Shown here in pieces: positions 1 through 11,135 of a stretch of 64,000 nucleotides of DNA. Made by a program: the position numbers and the translations under genes. This DNA is from Dichomitus squalens LYAD-421 SS1 (taxonomy: Eukaryota > Basidiomycota > Agaricomycetes > Polyporales > Polyporaceae), in NCBI RefSeq assembly GCF_000275845.1, contig NW_006766897.1, forward strand, positions 486,321 to 550,320, given 5' to 3'. Below the pieces are notes generated by a model. The model was not told the origin of the DNA. It did no database searches and saw only the letters and a list, made by a program, of their open reading frames with translations. Each line of letters begins with the position of its first letter. The stretch's first letter is position 1.

Positions 1-2495
1 CAGGGCAGCAGGTGCCTTCCCGTTCGGCTGTCGCTCGCCCGCGGGAGACGGAGTGGGGGTCGCATCTTCTGGACGAGCAGCAGCGCGATGGTCGGCAGCA
101 ATCCTGGGTGGGTGCGAAGATGGGGGAGCGATCGCGCCTGCGCCCACGTCCAAGGCTACTTCCGAGGAAGCTACTGGCAATTCCGACTCCGCCTGCATGA
201 CGTCACCGATTTCGACCCTCGAGGGCGCTTCTTCTGCCTGGTCACCCGCGCGCTCAACCACGCGGCTGTCAGCTGACTGCAAGTCTTCCTGACCGCGAGA
301 GCCAGAATACGCGACGGGGCCGCCTTCTGCGGCGATGGCTTCGCTGTCGCCATTCATACTGCGGACTTCCTCATCGGGCGGGGCGAATGCGCTATCATCT
401 AGTTCGTCCTCGTAGTCTTCGATGCGCTCTACACGAGCGACCGTGTAGCCGTCACGCATGCCGCGCTCCATGATGCGGAAACGCCAGGTGCCCCACGTCT
501 CGACCACGCTCCGGCCGTCGGGGAGCATCTGCACGTTCCTGATCTGGAGCATGATGCCGTAGTCGTTCCCAGTGCTCACACTGCCGTTAGCGGACGTCGA
601 GGGGGCAGCGCGGGGGGGTGGGATCATCCCGAAGCAGGGGTTCGGATTCTCGAGACATCGTCGGAGCATGAGCCGATATCTGCAAGTGGTTCAGTAAACG
701 GGTGCGAGCGGCGATGATGGTGAGGGCGCCCACCTCGGCTCGAAGAAATGCAAGATGGTTGGCATGCCCGGGAAGCCGAGCTGGCAGACAAACACGGGAG
801 TGTCGAGGCGCGCATCGCGTTCCTCGACCTCGACAGCCTGCCCGCGCTCAGCGTAGGCTTCTGGGAATGCTCTAAGAACTACCCAACAAAAATCAATAAT
901 GGACAAACGTCTCTTAGCTCGTAAGACCACTTACTGATGGCCAGGATGACCTTATTACAGGGGTGTTGTTGGAAGTAATCGTAGCCCGGGAGTTTCTGCC
1001 GGCAGAGGGGACACGTCTGGTTGTGGTCGAGCGAACGGAACAGGCAGCGCGTACAGAACGTCTGGGATGAGAAAGCGGTTAGATCCCGATCAGAATAGCC
1101 CGAAGTGTTTCTAGGAAGACCCGCTGTGCAGGACCACGACTCCGCCTTTGACAGGTCGAGTGTCCAGCGACAGAAGGACGGGAAGGACGGGACGAGTCAA
1201 AATGACTGGCGTGCGCGAGCACCTCACACGGGAGAACAACCAAAAGATATACTTTGCGCCATCCTTGCAATCGCTCGAGCACGACCGATCTTACGCCGCT
1301 AGGATCGATCGGAAACAAGGGCGATTTATTGTCAAGTCGCCCACGAGCAGCCTCTTTGTGCTCACACTCCTATTCCCAAGGAGCCACCGGTGCCAAGCTT
1401 TCCGGAGGCGGGTGAGCAGGAACAAGACGATCTACGCGACTCGCACCAACTAGCGGCGACCCACGCCCAAGGCGGGGGAGGGGGATACAGGGGTGGGAGC
1501 CACTCCGCGGATGCAAGTGTAGCCTCAGCGCGCGTGGAAGCGCACGATCGACGGTCGGTACCGCAACACCCGCGATGCATCGACGTGCGGTAACGCGACG
1601 CCGCTCGCGCGTAAGTGCTGAAGACTCATACGCTCGTGCGTGCTCTGCGCGTCGGGCGCCGCGACGTTAGGTCAAGAAGCTTACCGTAGTCATGCCTAAT
1701 TTCCGACGCGACCGTGCTCCGACGGAACATGTGGGCGTCGCAGGGCATGCCGAAGTGTAATGGGAAGGCAGAAAGAATCGAATAGACGAATCGACTTACG
1801 TGTTGACACGGCGTCGTTATGGGCTGCCAGAATAACCCAAAACATATCTCGCACGTGAGCTCTGAGAGGAGCTCCTTCTCAAGCTGCGTATGTCGGTCGT
1901 GGTCGTTGCGATGGGGCTGCGCCTGAGACCGGGAGGGGCCAGCAGCACGCCGACAGAGTCGTCGGCGTCGTTTGCGAGGATGTAGCCGGGGGCTCGCCTC
2001 TGGGGGCGAGCGGGAACGGCTTGACCCGGTGCGCGGCTGGTTGGTGCCTCTTGTTGTGGACGGGGTACCCGGGAAAGAGGGCGGTTGTGGGGATAAGGGA
2101 AGATACTCGAGGTCCGAGTCCGAGTCGTACTCGCGTTCCGAGTCTGTGCGGTCTTCATAGTCGTCCGAGAAATGTGGCGGAGGAGAGTCTGGCTGGAGGT
2201 CATCCCGAGAAGCACGGAGGACAAGCTCAAGCAGCTTGTTGGTCGTGACGTCAATCGGCGGTGTGCGCGAGAAGGTTGCCGGGTAGCGGGGTGAGGAAGG
2301 GCAGCACGTCGGGAGAGGGCAGTGCGGGAGGGCGGGGGGGATGTCGACCTCCTTGGATGTGGAGGGCTTGTTGTGAGGGGGGAAGTGGGACGCGCAGAAA
2401 GTATGGCCGCAGTGGAGGGTCAGAGGGACATGGAGGAGGGAAGGAGGAGGGCAGAGCGGGCACTGGAGAAGCGGAAGGAGATTGTGGGAAGACAT
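1..2495 (-). CDS. LON-domain and RING-finger protein (LONRF-like E3 ligase), 3' end off the left edge
   Basis: Probable ubiquitin E3 ligase of the LONRF type. The first exon (2495..1800) starts at MSSHNLLPLLQCPLC and has an N-terminal RING-like cluster (CPLC, then CGHTFC), an acidic Ser/Pro-rich linker and the start of a second RING (LTCEICFGLF, ending TPCQH). After a 738-nt intron the RING resumes as TFCTRCLFR and CPLCR in exon 1061..935. Exon 878..734 carries AFPEAYAERG and the start of the Lon N-terminal (PUA-like) domain, with FVCQLGFPGMP and HFFEPR. It splices at 733/680 to YRLMLRRC in exon 679..1, which continues with DYGIMLQIRNV and ETWGTWRFRIMERG. The RING-LON order matches LONRF proteins. 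An in-frame upstream ATG at 2963 exists, but the intervening residues look untranslated. The C-terminus lies outside the window. Substrates are unknown. Confidence 0.88.
1062..1799 (-). other. 738-nt intron inside the second RING finger of the LONRF-like gene
   Basis: The donor GTAAGT lies directly after the CAC codon of TPCQH (exon ends 1800). The acceptor CAG lies directly before ACG TTC TGT (exon starts 1061). Joining them gives an uninterrupted RING core, TPCQHTFCTRC, in phase 0. Other introns in the gene are near 55 nt, so this one is over ten times longer. I see no convincing exon, RNA gene or terminal repeat inside it. Confidence 0.75.
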
Positions 2496-3336
2496 GCGGG
2501 CATGTGGGACGTTTGGGACGGAGGGGAGGGAGGATGTAGGAGCAGCATTGGGCGGGCTTGCCGGGGCGCGGACGATAGATGTATGTGGGTTGCGGTGATG
2601 GGCTTGGGATCGTGCATGGGCCTGGGGAGGAGAGCGATCCGTAGGGCCGAGTGTGGGAGACGGTCGACGGCGTGGGCGATGCGCAGCCGCGGCCACAGGC
2701 GACTCTCTCCCGTGTGCGCGATTCCTGCCCCGCCCTGCGGCCTCATGCCCCTCCTCCCTCCGATCCTTTCCCGTCCCCCGCCCTTCCTCGGAAGGTGCCC
2801 TGCCGTCTGCGTCGCTGCACGCCCCGCACTCTCCGCGGGCATCGGCGCGCATAGTCTGTCCGGGCTTAGGCTGTGGGGGGTCTGTCATTCGGGCGTAGAG
2901 GACGACATGGGCGCAGAACACATATGAGGGGAGATGACGAGGGAGAGAGAGGGTTACCAGCATTCATAGCATCACGCATATGTCGCCGATCGTCGTTCCT
3001 CAATTGACACCCGTCCCACGTGTCCCTTCTCTCGATCGCCCGCTGGATCTCGCCTGATCCTTCCTCCGTCCTTGGCGCGCGCCACCTGCGACTCCTCACT
3101 CCTCCGTACATACTCGTCACAGTAGCCAGTCTCAGCTAGCAGCGGTACTTGCTGGCCAGTAGCTTCCATACGCCAACCATAGCAACTGTCGTATTGACTG
3201 CAAGCAGTCACGCTCTGCGGCTGCCGCGGCGCCTGTCCTCTACCGTAACCGTCCTCTGTCAAGCTTCCCGCGCTGTACATACAAGTCGCTACTCTTCCTC
3301 GCTCCGGCGTTCAGCACACCCTAATTATCGCCCAGA
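2496..3336. other. Intergenic, 5' side of the LONRF-like gene and 3' side of URA4
   Basis: This 841-bp stretch should hold the promoter and 5' UTR of the LONRF-like gene and the 3' UTR of the tandem URA4 gene. It has open frames on both strands, but they give low-complexity Arg/Pro/Gly-rich translations typical of GC-rich non-coding DNA. No additional gene is supported. Confidence 0.6.
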
Positions 3337-4640
3337 TCAGGACGCGTTTCCCCCTATCTCCCATCCAAGCTGCTTGCCCGCCCAGAACGGAACAACATGT
3401 GTCGGCCCTGCCCCGTATCCCTGGCTCGCGACGACGTGGTTCGACGCTCGTCGGAGCACGACCCGCACGGCGCCTTCCCCGACGGGCCGCTCGTAGAACG
3501 CCCGCCCGTGCCCGCTCACGAACCCCTCCAGCTTGTCCAACGCTCCGAACGACTCCAGCAAGTGCGCGACCAACGGCAGCAGGATGGGCGAAGTGTACAC
3601 GCCCGCGGCGCACGCCGACGTGGGCGACGCCGCCGCCTTGCTCTCGTACGGGTGCGGCGCAGAATCGGATCCGAGGAAGAATCGGGGATGCCCTGCGGCG
3701 ACCAAGCGGTCAGAAAACGTCAGCGGTGCATTGAGCGACGACGGCGTCGTCTCCCGGGCCCCGCCTGAGAGCCTGAGAGCACGAGAGCACGAGCGCACCG
3801 ACCTTCCTTAACCACCTCCTGCAGCGCCGCGCGGTCGTCCGGGTACTTCGCGACGGGCTTGCAGAAGTGCCACGCCTGGCCGGCCCAGTCGTCCACCGTG
3901 AGCGACAGGTGGTGGGCGGTGATCGAGCACGCGACCGTGGGCCCGAGGCTCTTGACGCACTCGACCGCGGCGCGCGTCGTCGCGTGCTCGAGCACGATGC
4001 GCAGCCTCGGGAACCGGGCGTGCAGCTTCCGCAAGTGGGGGAGGAACGCAGGCTCGGCGTTGAGCACGCAGGTGTTCGTCGCCGCCGAGGACGGCACTTC
4101 GCCGTGCAGATTGAGCACCATGCCGGCCTCTTCCATGGCGGCGAAGACGGGGTGGTAGGCTTCGTACGATTCGATGCCGCCCTCGGAGTTAGTGGTCACC
4201 CCGCGTGGGTACGACTTGACGCCTGGGACGGCGTTGAGACGACTCGCGGCAGATGGGAGGCGAGGGGCGGCCTGAAGGCGTACCGACAATACCGGCCTGC
4301 GCCGCCTTGTGTATTTCCTCCGGGGTGAGCTCCGGGGAGAGGTAGAGGGTCATGAGGTACTCGACGGACGGATCGATCGCCTGGAGCTCATCTCGATAGC
4401 GCAACGCCTGCTCAGTAGTCGTGACTGGCGGCTTCAGGTTGGGCTAGCAGACATGGCGGAGATGAGATGAGATTTAGGGAGGAGGTAGAGTGCCAGAGGG
4501 AGACGTGCCATGACATAGGCGAGGGAAAATCCGCCTTGGCGGACATGCTTTGTCACCACTTGAGCAAGATCCCCTTGGCGTAGGTGTACATGAAAATCTG
4601 CGGGCGAGGGCACGGAGATGGTGTCTATGGGCGTCGACAT
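3337..4640 (-). CDS. URA4: Dihydroorotase
   Basis: Third step of de novo pyrimidine synthesis, the reversible cyclisation of carbamoyl-aspartate to dihydroorotate; cytosolic. Exons 4640..4509, 4443..4284, 4222..3803 and 3692..3337 sum to 1068 nt (355 aa), the usual length for monofunctional class II PyrC/URA4 enzymes. Metal-binding features are visible: DFHVHLRQGD near the N-terminus (HxH), the lysine of GVKSYPRG that is carboxylated in this family, LNLHGEV, LEHATT, and the aspartate of GSDSAPH. The ATG at 4640 is preferred because the upstream in-frame codon is TTG. The first intron (4508..4444) has a GC donor rather than GT; splicing there restores YVMPNLKPPVTTTEQAL. The gene is divergent from KIP3 with 281 bp between the starts. 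Confidence 0.97.
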
Positions 4641-4921
4641 GGCCAAAGTTGCCCAAAGTTCAAGCCTCTACAGCTGCTTTACTAGATTACCTCAATCTAA
4701 GCGCCCCAAGAGATGAAAGGGTGCTATGTAGGCGCGCACCTGAATGCGGTCATGTGACGTGAAGGGAGGACGCGTTGGCGCCGGGAAGGGCAGTGTTTGG
4801 TTTGCATGGCAGTTGAACCGTCCCTTCTCTCCTCAATCACACATTCCGAACGCCCGCTCCCACAACAAGGGCCCTCCCCCACCTCCACTCCTACGCCTCT
4901 CTCCTCCCCCTCCTATACACC
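4641..4921. promoter_or_regulatory. Shared divergent promoter of URA4 and KIP3
   Basis: These 281 bp separate two start codons on opposite strands and must hold both promoters. The KIP3 side is a pyrimidine-rich tract ending in CACCATGG, a good initiation context. I see no clear TATA box. Confidence 0.6.
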
Positions 4922-7900
4922 ATGGCCGCTGCTGGCTCCATCACTGTTGCCGGTAAGCCTCCCTTTCTTCTGCCGCCACCAATCTGGAGGCGAAAAAGTT
5001 GGCATATGTGGGAACCGCATTATTCACCCTATGTGTCTACCTTACAGTTCGCGTTCGGCCTCCGACCCCATCCGAGGCCGCACGTCTCCCCCAGCAAGTA
5101 TACGACGCATGCATCCGTGGCGACGGTGCCCTCTCCACGCCGGGGCGCGTGGCCAACACATCAACGCTCCGCGACATTGTTCAAATCGTCGATGACCGCG
5201 TCCTCACCTTCGACCCGATGGAGAAGGACCAGACCCGCGCATTCGTCGAGCGGGGGTTCCTTCCACCAGGCACGAAGCGGTACAAGGACAGGAGGTTCAT
5301 ATTCGACCGCGTCTTCAGACATGACGCGACACAGGCGGAGGTGTACGGGGCGACCGCGCGTCCGCTGCTCAAGACCCTGTTGGATGGGTACAACACCACA
5401 ATCTTTGCTTACGGCGTACGCCCCTCTTCCCTTTAGTGAGCCGCCGGATGGGAGCTGATGGTCGCGTTACCTGTGCAGGCTACCGGCTGTGGCAAGACGC
5501 ACACAATAAGCGGCACAGACTCCGACCCAGGAATCATCTATCTCACAATGGCGGACCTCTTCCAGGAGATCGAGGACCGCAAAGAAGACTACATCGTCGA
5601 CGTCATGGTCACCTTCCTAGAAATCTACAACGAGGAGATCCGCGACCTCCTCGCCGAGCCCGGCAACCCCGCCCCGCGCGGTGGTCTGCAAATACGAGAA
5701 GACAAGAGCGTCAAGGTCGTCGGTCTCACCGAGCTCCGTCCTATGAACGCAGACGAGGTGAAGCAGATCGTTCTCCTTGGGAACTCGCGCCGCACGCAGA
5801 GTCCAACACACGCAAACGAGACGAGTTCGCGTTCGCATGCCGTCCTCCAAGTACACGTGACCCAAGCCCCACGGACTGCTGCATTGACCGAGCAGAAGAC
5901 GATGGCGACGCTTTCTATCATCGACCTGGCGGGCAGCGAGCGCGCGGCCGCGACGACGAACATGGGCCAGCGCATGGTAGAAGGCGCGAACATCAACAAG
6001 TCGCTTCTCGCCCTCGGCAACTGCATCAACGCCCTCTGCGAGAGCGGGGGCGCCATCCGCCACGTGCCCTACCGGAACAGCAAGCTCACGCGGCTGCTCA
6101 AGTTTTCGCTTGGGGGCAACTGCAAGACGGTGATGATCGTCTGCGTCGCGCCGACGAGCGCGCACTTCGACGACACGCACAACACGCTTATCTACGCTGA
6201 GCGTGCGACGAAGATAAAGACCAAGGTCATCACGCGCAACGTCGTCAACGTCGACCGCCATGTCGGCCAGTACGTCGAGGCGATCAACCGCCTCAACCTC
6301 GAGGTCGCCGAGCTCAAGGAGAAGCTTGCGGGTAGGCGCGACCAGGAGCGCGAGGCGGAGAAGCGCAAGCGTCGCGAGGCGCTGCTTGAAGTCGAGCGGG
6401 CCAAGAGCGACCTGAAGCTCAAAGCGGAGCAGATGCAGCCCAGCATCGCGGACGGCGCGAACTGCGCGGGCAAGCTCGCCGTTGCCGAGGCGAAGCTCAA
6501 GGTTATCCGCGCGCGTCTCGCAGAGCTGGACGCGCAGGCCGCGGACTCGTCCACCCCACTCTCTTCCGACCTCGAGACGGAGCGGGTGTTGCTGCAGGCT
6601 CTGGCTGGCCCCGAGGAGCAGATCCTCAGGGCGGAGAGCGCGCTCAACGTCCGCGTGCAGCGCGCGAGCAACTCCGGGGCGCTCTTCGACGCCACCCTGC
6701 GAGCTGTCCAGGAGCGCCGCTCGTCAGACAAGCTGGACGAGGTTTCTGTGGAGAACGTGAAGCTGGACGCTCGCTGGCGCAAGGCAGATATGGAGCGTGT
6801 CAAGGCGGAGGCGCAGACACAGGCCCTCCGAGAAGCGGTCACCGCGCAGACGGAGGCGCTTGTGAGCCTCGTTGGGCTCGTCGGACGCTGCACGGTCATG
6901 CTTGGGGAGGCGGGGAGAGCGCTTACCGCTGCGACGGGGGAGGGCCGCGAAGGGCTCGAGTCGACGGCGAAGTCGCTCAGCGTCTCGCTGAAGAGCGTCG
7001 CGGAGGGCAACGACGCGGCGTTCAAGTCGCTCCTTGGGCACTCGATCGCTTCCTATACCGTCGCCCCTGTCCAGGAAAGCGCGTCCGCGCTCAGCAGCTT
7101 CAAAGGATTCGCGAGCCTTGGCCATGGACGCGTCGTGTCTGGTCCAATCGTGTCACAGCAATCGAAGACGAAGGTGTCACGGCGGTCTTCCTCGTATGGC
7201 TCCAGCTCTCCTCTCCGCAAATCGGTCAAGAGTCCGCGGAGATCGCTTCGTTCGAGCCTTGCGGCATCATCGGCGCCGTATAGGCGCGTATCGGACAAGG
7301 ACAAGGGGAAGAAGAAGGGCGTCCAGTGGCGAGACTACGCGGGCCAGGGCGACCTTGACGACGGCGGCGAGGGATCCGCTTCTGGTTCGGGACCCGTGGT
7401 CGTCTCCGTCACCCCCGCCGATGCCGGCTCAGCATCGTTCTCGATCCCGGCGGAGACATCGCAGCGTAACGTGTCCATCGGGGGCTCCGAGAGCGAATGG
7501 GAGGACGAGAAAACGGACACGAGCATGGAATTCACCCTCTTCTCCAAACCCTCGACGTCCTCCGCCGGCGCGTCGTCGTCTTCCGCCAGCAGCTCCACGC
7601 GCGGCGCTCTCGGGAAGCGACCAAGGGCAAGCCGTCTCGATCCTGGTTTCCTCAAGTCACGGTCACGCGCCTCGGCACTGGGCAGCCTCGTCGAGGACGA
7701 CGAGTCTGCAGCGCTGGGCTCGCCGCAGCGCAACGCTCCGCTCATGGACCGCAACATGAACCGCGCCCCTTCTCCCTCAGACGAGTCGAGCAGCTCGTCG
7801 ACGGCCGTAGGCAAGGCGCGCGAGCGGCACCACAACAGCCCCGCCAAGCGCGGGCCGTCGACCCCCAAGGCTGCCAGCAAGAGTGGCCACAGTCGCCGGC

Positions 7901-8208
7901 GGTCGAACATCGGGCCCATGCGCGTCGAGCGGCCCCGGCGGCGGTCGAGCCTGATCCCCCAGCTGTCGCCCCAGGCCCGCGCCTCGCTGGGCGGCGGGGG
8001 CTCATCCTCCGTCCTCGGCAAGGGTCCCAGGCGGGTGCCGCTGGGCGAGCGATCGCCGGCGAAGCGGCCGAAGAGGATGTCGTTGCTGGCGGTGTCCTCT
8101 GCGCGCATCGCGTCTAGCCGGCTGAAGGCCGCGGACCCGAACGCGAGCATGGACGTCAGCTTCCGCAGCGGGAGCGCTGCTGGCGGCTCGAGGCCGACTT
8201 GGCGGTGA
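4922..8208 (+). CDS. KIP3: Kinesin-8 family motor (Kip3-like)
   Basis: Plus-end-directed microtubule motor with depolymerase activity in this family, acting in spindle positioning and spindle length. Exons 4922..4952, 5048..5415 and 5479..8208 sum to 3129 nt (1042 aa). The N-terminal motor domain (about residues 1-400) has VAVRVRPPT, the P-loop GATGCGKTHT characteristic of kinesin-8, switch I NETSSRSHA and switch II DLAGSER. A neck and coiled coil rich in Glu/Lys/Arg follows (VAELKEKLAG onward). The C-terminal half is Ser/Arg/Pro-rich and disordered, with basic patches suited to microtubule binding. The long final exon is uninterrupted. It is divergent from URA4 and convergent with the p24 gene. 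Subfamily assignment rests on the P-loop and neck; alignment to Kip3, Klp5 and Klp6 would settle it. Confidence 0.95.
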
Positions 8209-8775
8209 ATGCTTGCTCGTATCCCTACGCGGTAGGGTTCCTTGGCTCTGAGATGGACAAGCATGCTTGTCGTAAGGCTATAGACTGTTGCGAGATGTTT
8301 TGTGTCTTGGAGGCAGGGACCCGAGATGACGCAGTTAGTTTTCAATAGTGAAGTTGTGCATGTATAACGACGCGACACGATCATCTATTCGCTTTCTGTT
8401 TTCTTGTTTGCTATGTTATCCTCTCACTTCCGAAAATGTTTTACTACATACCATATCTCCTTCCACACGCATGCCTGCCTTTCCGCTCGCGCTACGTTTT
8501 CGTCTAGAGCATCTTTGTAAAGCACATACCCCTCTCTCATGTTGTTTTCTATTACACTATGCACATCTCTACTGCCGCTATTCATGGACTTTTCATCTCA
8601 GGTCGCGTGTGCAGTGTGAGTAACACTCAGAGAGGAATACTTCTACCGGCATTCCATGGTAGTGTTGTCCGACCTGTCGGGGCAACGGCGTGATTACTTG
8701 GCTATGATTTAGGACCACTATTCCGAAATGAGGTAGGATGGAATAAATTATGCAAGACAACCGAACACCCAAGTA
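8209..8775. other. Convergent intergenic spacer, KIP3 / p24
   Basis: AT-richer sequence between two stop codons, holding the two 3' UTRs. No open frame here resembles a protein. The AT-rich part at about 8340-8620 is consistent with polyadenylation regions. Confidence 0.55.
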
Positions 8776-9669
8776 CTAGAATGCGCGTTTGACCTCGAAA
8801 AACGACTGTGGAAAATTGAGCACTTTCAACTGATGCAAATACGCTAGTGATATAGAATCTCACTTTGAGGTACCACACCTGCCACGCTACAACAGAGAAC
8901 AGAACGATTGCCTGGAGGATAGACCACCACTTGACACGAGCGTTCGTTGACTCAGCGGTGTTCCTATGTGTCCGCTCGCGAACGACAATGTACTCTTGTT
9001 CATCCTTGACGGCGGTAAGGCCGTGTGACAGGGCACGGATTTCACGCTCGATGGGGGACACAATGTCTATCTTGCCATGAGGACACTGCATGTCATACAC
9101 GCATCAACCAGGGCTCACCTTCGTCATCGACATAAATGACCCCGTGTACGTTGAAGCTGCAACCATAGAATGTTGAGAGCGCGTGCGCTCCACCTATAAA
9201 AGTGACACGTACCTGACCATCTTGTCCACCACTGTGGACATTTGGTTGGAGAAACAGTACTCATAGCGACCATCCTTCTTGGCAGTAATCTGAACAGTGC
9301 CCTGAGATTCCTTTATGTGCTTGCCGAGCGCAATATTGTCTGGGTCCGCGAGCTGGTAGTATGACGATTCAGGCCGAGTCCGTATGGCTGGGGTAGGGAT
9401 GGACGTACCCAGAAGTCAATGTCAAGGTGACCTCCACCTCCTACTTGGTACGTCACTGTCATCTGTACACACGTGTTAGCAGAATAGTCAGCTACGCGAG
9501 AGCACAATCTTGGGCGTACTTTGTCGTTCACATGGAGGTCCTCAAAGAAACATTCCTTCTTGGAAGCCGGCACCTCAATCAAGTGCCCTGACACCAGGAG
9601 AGGGGCGACGAGAAGAAGCGCAAGCCACATTATTGAGAAAGAAGGGGTATAGGGTCGTAGCATGGTCAT
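8776..9669 (-). CDS. p24 / emp24-gp25L family cargo receptor
   Basis: Type I membrane protein of COPI and COPII vesicles that selects cargo such as GPI-anchored proteins for ER exit. Six exons (9669..9520, 9462..9409, 9352..9213, 9156..9119, 9066..8864, 8805..8776) sum to 615 nt (204 aa), the normal p24 length. A signal peptide (WLALLLVAPLLVSG) precedes the GOLD domain, with the conserved cysteines in ECFFEDL and YEYCFSNQ. A coiled-coil stretch (SPIEREIRAL) leads to one C-terminal membrane segment (AIVLFSVVAWQVWYL). The short cytosolic tail SFFEVKRAF carries the FF and basic signals used by coatomers. The fourth intron must use the acceptor before ACATTG, giving DDEDIVSPIERE; other acceptors break the frame. 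Which of the p24 subfamilies it belongs to is unresolved. Confidence 0.95.
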
Positions 9670-9914
9670 CGGCTGTAGAGTGTACTTGCCTGCCTTCCGG
9701 ACGACCTTCCTTTGCTTGGTGCACAGCTGTACAGACAGGGTCACGTGGGGAGCTCTGGGGACCCGAGCCACCTTTGATTAGGATCTCGGGGTCCCCGCCG
9801 GCGATCTGGAGAAGGGTTAGATGCTCGAGGCCCTTCCTCTCTACTGCACTTTTTCAGATCGCTCTCTCATCTTCATCACTCGCTCTCTCTTTCACGACCA
9901 ATATCAACGATACC
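9670..9914. promoter_or_regulatory. Shared divergent promoter of the p24 gene and YRB1
   Basis: This 245-bp interval separates opposite-strand start codons. The YRB1 side carries a pyrimidine-rich leader (CTCTCTCTTT) just before the ATG. No TATA or CCAAT motif stands out. Confidence 0.55.
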
Positions 9915-10809
9915 ATGTCCGAGCCTACCGACGCCCTCGCGCCCCGGGTGAGTCTGATCTGCCTGAACAATGTGGTCAGGCGACTCGCTCGGTGCAATCG
10001 ATGCACAAGAGATCGCGCCACTTCTACTTGCAAAGGACTGGTCCTAACAGCCCTTGGATTCGGCAGGACGAGGAGCACGACCCTCATTTTGAGCCCGTGA
10101 TCAAGCTCACCGAGCAGGTCGAGACCAAGACCCACGAGGAGGATGAAGAGGTTCTCTTCAAAATGTGCGTCTCGATCTCCAAAACTACTAGGATCGCTTG
10201 TATTGACGCTCGGGACCGCGCCATAGGCGGGCGAAGCTCTTCCGGTTCGCGACTGAGGCCTCAGAGTGGAAGGAGCGTGGTACGGGCGACGTCCGTCTGC
10301 TTCAACACAAGGAGACGAAGAAAATTCGTCTCGTGATGAGACGCGATAAGACCCTCAAGGTCTGCGCGAACCACCTCAGTGAGCACGCCATTAATCCCGA
10401 CTCGCCCATTTTTGGCGAACTCACATGGGCCTTGCAGTCTCCTCCGACATGCGCCTCCAGCCTAACATTGGTTCGGACCGGAGTTGGGTCTGGAAAGTAG
10501 CTGCTGACTACTCTGAGGAACCCCCCACTTCTGAGACTCTCGCTATCCGTTTCGCGAATGCTGAGAGTGAGTGTACTGCGTTACCTGCGCCTGGGATGCC
10601 AGCTTACATGGATTCCAGACGCAGCGCAATTCAAGGAGGAGTTCGAGAAGGCGCAAAAGCACAACGTGGAGCTCACCGGTGGTGCCTCAGAAGAGAAGAA
10701 GACCGAGGAGACACCTGCTGCTGCTGAGGAGGAGAAGAAGGAGGAGGAAGAGAATGAGGCCGTCGCCGAGGAGAAGAAAGAGGAGGCTGAAGAGAAGAAG
10801 GACGAGTAA
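9915..10809 (+). CDS. YRB1: Ran-binding protein 1 (RanBP1 / Yrb1)
   Basis: Binds Ran-GTP and stimulates RanGAP, releasing nuclear export complexes on the cytoplasmic side. Exons 9915..9947, 10067..10164, 10227..10378, 10438..10566 and 10619..10809 sum to 603 nt (200 aa). The RanBD1 fold is evident: [52 protein letters not shown], then [20 protein letters not shown] and [13 protein letters not shown]. The C-terminal tail of about 40 residues is almost entirely Glu, Lys and Ala, as in other RanBP1 proteins. The acceptor at 10437 gives [15 protein letters not shown], which keeps the frame; the CAG nearer the exon does not. It is convergent with the ClpX gene. Confidence 0.97.
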
Positions 10810-11135
10810 ATGCATCCCCCTGTCAATATATCCCCACCTACCCTTGACGGTATCGGCATTCATCTGTGGCATCCATTCACCTATCACCAGTTTCGACGAG
10901 AGAAGAGAATCATGTGTATCCTTTGGTAGAAGTGCTGTCGGGGCGTGTATCCAGTATGGTGTATCTGCTCATGTGTCCCCACTTTCGCATAATGATCCTA
11001 CATGTGTAGCGTGCTTCTCCATCCCATTCTTTCCGCCCCATACAATACATCATGGTTTACAGTACCTACTACAACAAGACTGAGTAGCTATCGACGGTCC
11101 ACACTGTCGATTGTCCGGTGTTGCAACTATCAGAG
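10810..11135. other. Convergent spacer, YRB1 / ClpX
   Basis: This spacer lies between the YRB1 and ClpX stop codons and should hold both 3' UTRs. I see no coding or RNA feature. Confidence 0.5.

Noticed and set aside
2322..2927. 201-codon plus frame opposite the LONRF-like 5' end
   Set aside because: Gly/Arg-rich antisense of the Pro-rich leader and N-terminal exon; no independent coding evidence.
7335..8384. 349-codon minus frame antisense to the kinesin tail
   Set aside because: Shadow of the Ser/Arg/Pro-rich kinesin C-terminus on the opposite strand.
9313..9771. Upstream extension of the p24 protein to 9771
   Set aside because: It would add 34 residues before a normal signal peptide; the ATG at 9669 gives the expected N-terminus.
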